7,121 bases of DNA. Origin: Gemmatimonadota bacterium. Lineage in GTDB: Bacteria > Gemmatimonadota > Gemmatimonadetes > Gemmatimonadales > Gemmatimonadaceae. The stretch covers positions 50,826-57,946 of the forward strand of contig PKVB01000173.1 of NCBI GenBank assembly GCA_003131365.1, in the 5' to 3' direction. The position numbers and the translations under genes are program-made. The notes beneath the pieces are model-generated. The model was not told where the DNA came from. It worked only from the letters and a program-made list of their open reading frames with translations, and searched no databases. Of the stretch, positions 6,625 through 7,121 are shown one piece after another. Within the stretch, counting starts at the first letter, position 1. Each line of letters begins with the position of its first letter.

Positions 6625-6630
6625 AATATA
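6625..6630 (-). promoter_or_regulatory. Possible -10 element for the ccm operon
   Basis: Read on the minus strand this is TATATT, the most AT-rich patch in the GC-rich spacer ahead of ccmA. It would put a transcript start near 6618 and leave a ~50-base leader before the ATG at 6569. No convincing -35 hexamer stands 16-18 bases upstream. The bases are also the tail of the terminator-like hairpin described separately, which may be their real role. Confidence 0.25.
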
Positions 6631-6680
6631 AAGCGTGATCGCGCGCTCAGCGTCCGCCCGGCCCCGGCGCGCCAATCACG
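6625..6680 (-). terminator. Terminator-like hairpin between the barrel gene and ccmA
   Basis: On the minus strand, CGTGAT plus GCGCGC pair with GCGCGC plus ATCACG (plus-strand arms at 6634-6646 and 6667-6680). That is 12 base pairs interrupted by a 1x2 internal loop, with a ~20-base loop. The descending arm is followed by CTTTATATT (6633 down to 6625). A GC-rich stem with a T-rich tail is the form of an intrinsic terminator for the barrel gene that ends at 6732. The tail is not an unbroken T run, so termination may be partial and some read-through into ccmA is possible. Confidence 0.5.
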
Positions 6681-6684
6681 GTTC

Positions 6685-6710
6685 CGCTCCGCCCGTCAAG
6701 TCGGCGAGCG
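6685..6710. repeat. Small inverted repeat downstream of the barrel gene
   Basis: Plus-strand arms CGCTC-GCC (6685-6689 and 6691-6693) and GGC-GAGCG (6703-6710) pair as an 8-bp stem with one bulged base and a 9-base loop. It lies between the barrel stop codon and the larger terminator-like hairpin. No T run follows it on either strand, so by itself it is not a good terminator. It could protect the 3' end of the upstream mRNA or be chance in GC-rich DNA. Confidence 0.25.
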
Positions 6711-6731
6711 TCAGGTGGTGGGTTAGCCGCC

Positions 6732-7121
6732 CTACAACGCCGGACGAGCGACTCTGTGCAGGCGTGGCCGGTAGCTCACCGAGATCGTGATGTACCGCGC
6801 GTTGTAATCGTTGAGATTGTTCCCCAGGAAAATGGCGCTCCCTGTCGACGGTTGGAGTCCGAGCGTCCTGAAATCGTTCTGTGCCCACCTCTCGGTTTGG
6901 TACCGGACCGTCATCCCCCATTCGGGCGTTACGAAATAAGTCGCGAAGAGGTTCATCGGCTGAAATTTCTGTGTCACCAATGGAAGATCCGACGCAGTGG
7001 CGGCGAAATTCTGCGCAGCGGTCCCCCCGGTGGGAGTGAGCGGGTTGAAGGTCGCCATTCGGAACTTGGCTCTGGAGGCGTCCAGGCGCCCCCCCGCCTC
7101 GAACCGATCCGGCACGAAAGC
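6732..7121 (-). CDS. C-terminal part of an outer-membrane beta-barrel, MtrB/PioB-like (5' end outside window)
   Basis: The last 129 residues are present; the frame is open through the right edge (AFVPDRFEAGG...) so the start lies outside. The apparent start at 7115 is an internal GTG. The visible part alternates polar and hydrophobic residues in aromatic-rich strands: LFATYFVTPEWGMTVRYQTE, a turn with NDFRTLGLQP, SAIFLGNN, then DYNARYITISVSYRP. The sequence of elements (tyrosine-rich strand, W-x-x-x-x-RY-x-x-E, DF-R-x-x-G, LG, DYN, final strand SVSYR) resembles the C-terminus of MtrB/PioB barrels, which hold multiheme c-type cytochromes across the outer membrane. That match is from memory of the family. 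A different porin or TonB-type barrel is possible. The protein does not end in Phe but goes on for RLHRVARPAL, unusual for barrels that use a terminal aromatic as assembly signal. Its placement upstream of ccm genes suits a cytochrome-related role. Confidence 0.6.
   Translation of the reverse strand, partial: AFVPDRFEAGGRLDASRAKFRMATFNPLTPTGGTAAQNFAATASDLPLVTQKFQPMNLFATYFVTPEWGMTVRYQTERWAQNDFRTLGLQPSTGSAIFLGNNLNDYNARYITISVSYRPRLHRVARPAL

Noticed and set aside
6570..6626. Longer ccmA from TTG 6626
   Set aside because: The start codon would sit in the terminator-like T-rich tail, and the extra 19 residues precede any ABC domain element.
6676..6921. Minus-strand open frame of 81 codons overlapping the barrel gene
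   Set aside because: It overlaps the barrel frame, which has clear beta-strand periodicity; this frame has no such pattern.

Overview
The window is a bacterial cytochrome c maturation (System I, Ccm) operon, read entirely on the minus strand from right to left. In transcription order it carries ccmA, ccmB, ccmC, ccmD, ccmE, ccmF, ccmG and ccmH, the same order as the classical proteobacterial operon. After ccmH comes a gene for a zinc-ribbon, one-helix membrane protein with a TPR-like tail. The first 15 codons of a possible further gene run off the left edge. At the right edge lies the 3' end of a gene for an outer-membrane beta-barrel that resembles the MtrB/PioB family. This barrel gene is separated from ccmA by a ~160 bp spacer holding a strong terminator-like hairpin.

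The DNA is GC-rich and codes densely. Almost every junction overlaps by 1 or 4 bases (TGATG, ATGA or GTGA), so the ccm genes are probably translationally coupled. ccmD, ccmF and ccmH start with GTG at these overlaps, and this fixes starts that a simple ORF search misplaces or misses. No mobile element, tRNA, rRNA or CRISPR was seen.

How the genes work together: CcmA and CcmB form an ABC module. With CcmC and CcmD they load heme onto the periplasmic chaperone CcmE at a covalent histidine. CcmF, with its WWD domain and heme-ligand histidines, takes heme from holo-CcmE and attaches it to apocytochrome CXXCH motifs. CcmG (thioredoxin fold) and CcmH (LRCPVCQ) reduce those cysteines. CcmI, which normally holds the apocytochrome, is not seen in its usual form. 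The zinc-ribbon/TPR protein sits where CcmI would be and is a plausible functional replacement.

Organism: a Gram-negative (diderm) bacterium, shown by the outer-membrane barrel and periplasmic Ccm proteins. The high GC, the N-terminal zinc ribbon on a membrane protein and the MtrB-like neighbour give an impression of Gemmatimonadota or a related phylum, but this is an impression from protein style and not demonstrated. If the barrel really is MtrB/PioB-like, the locus joins multiheme cytochrome assembly to an outer-membrane electron conduit.
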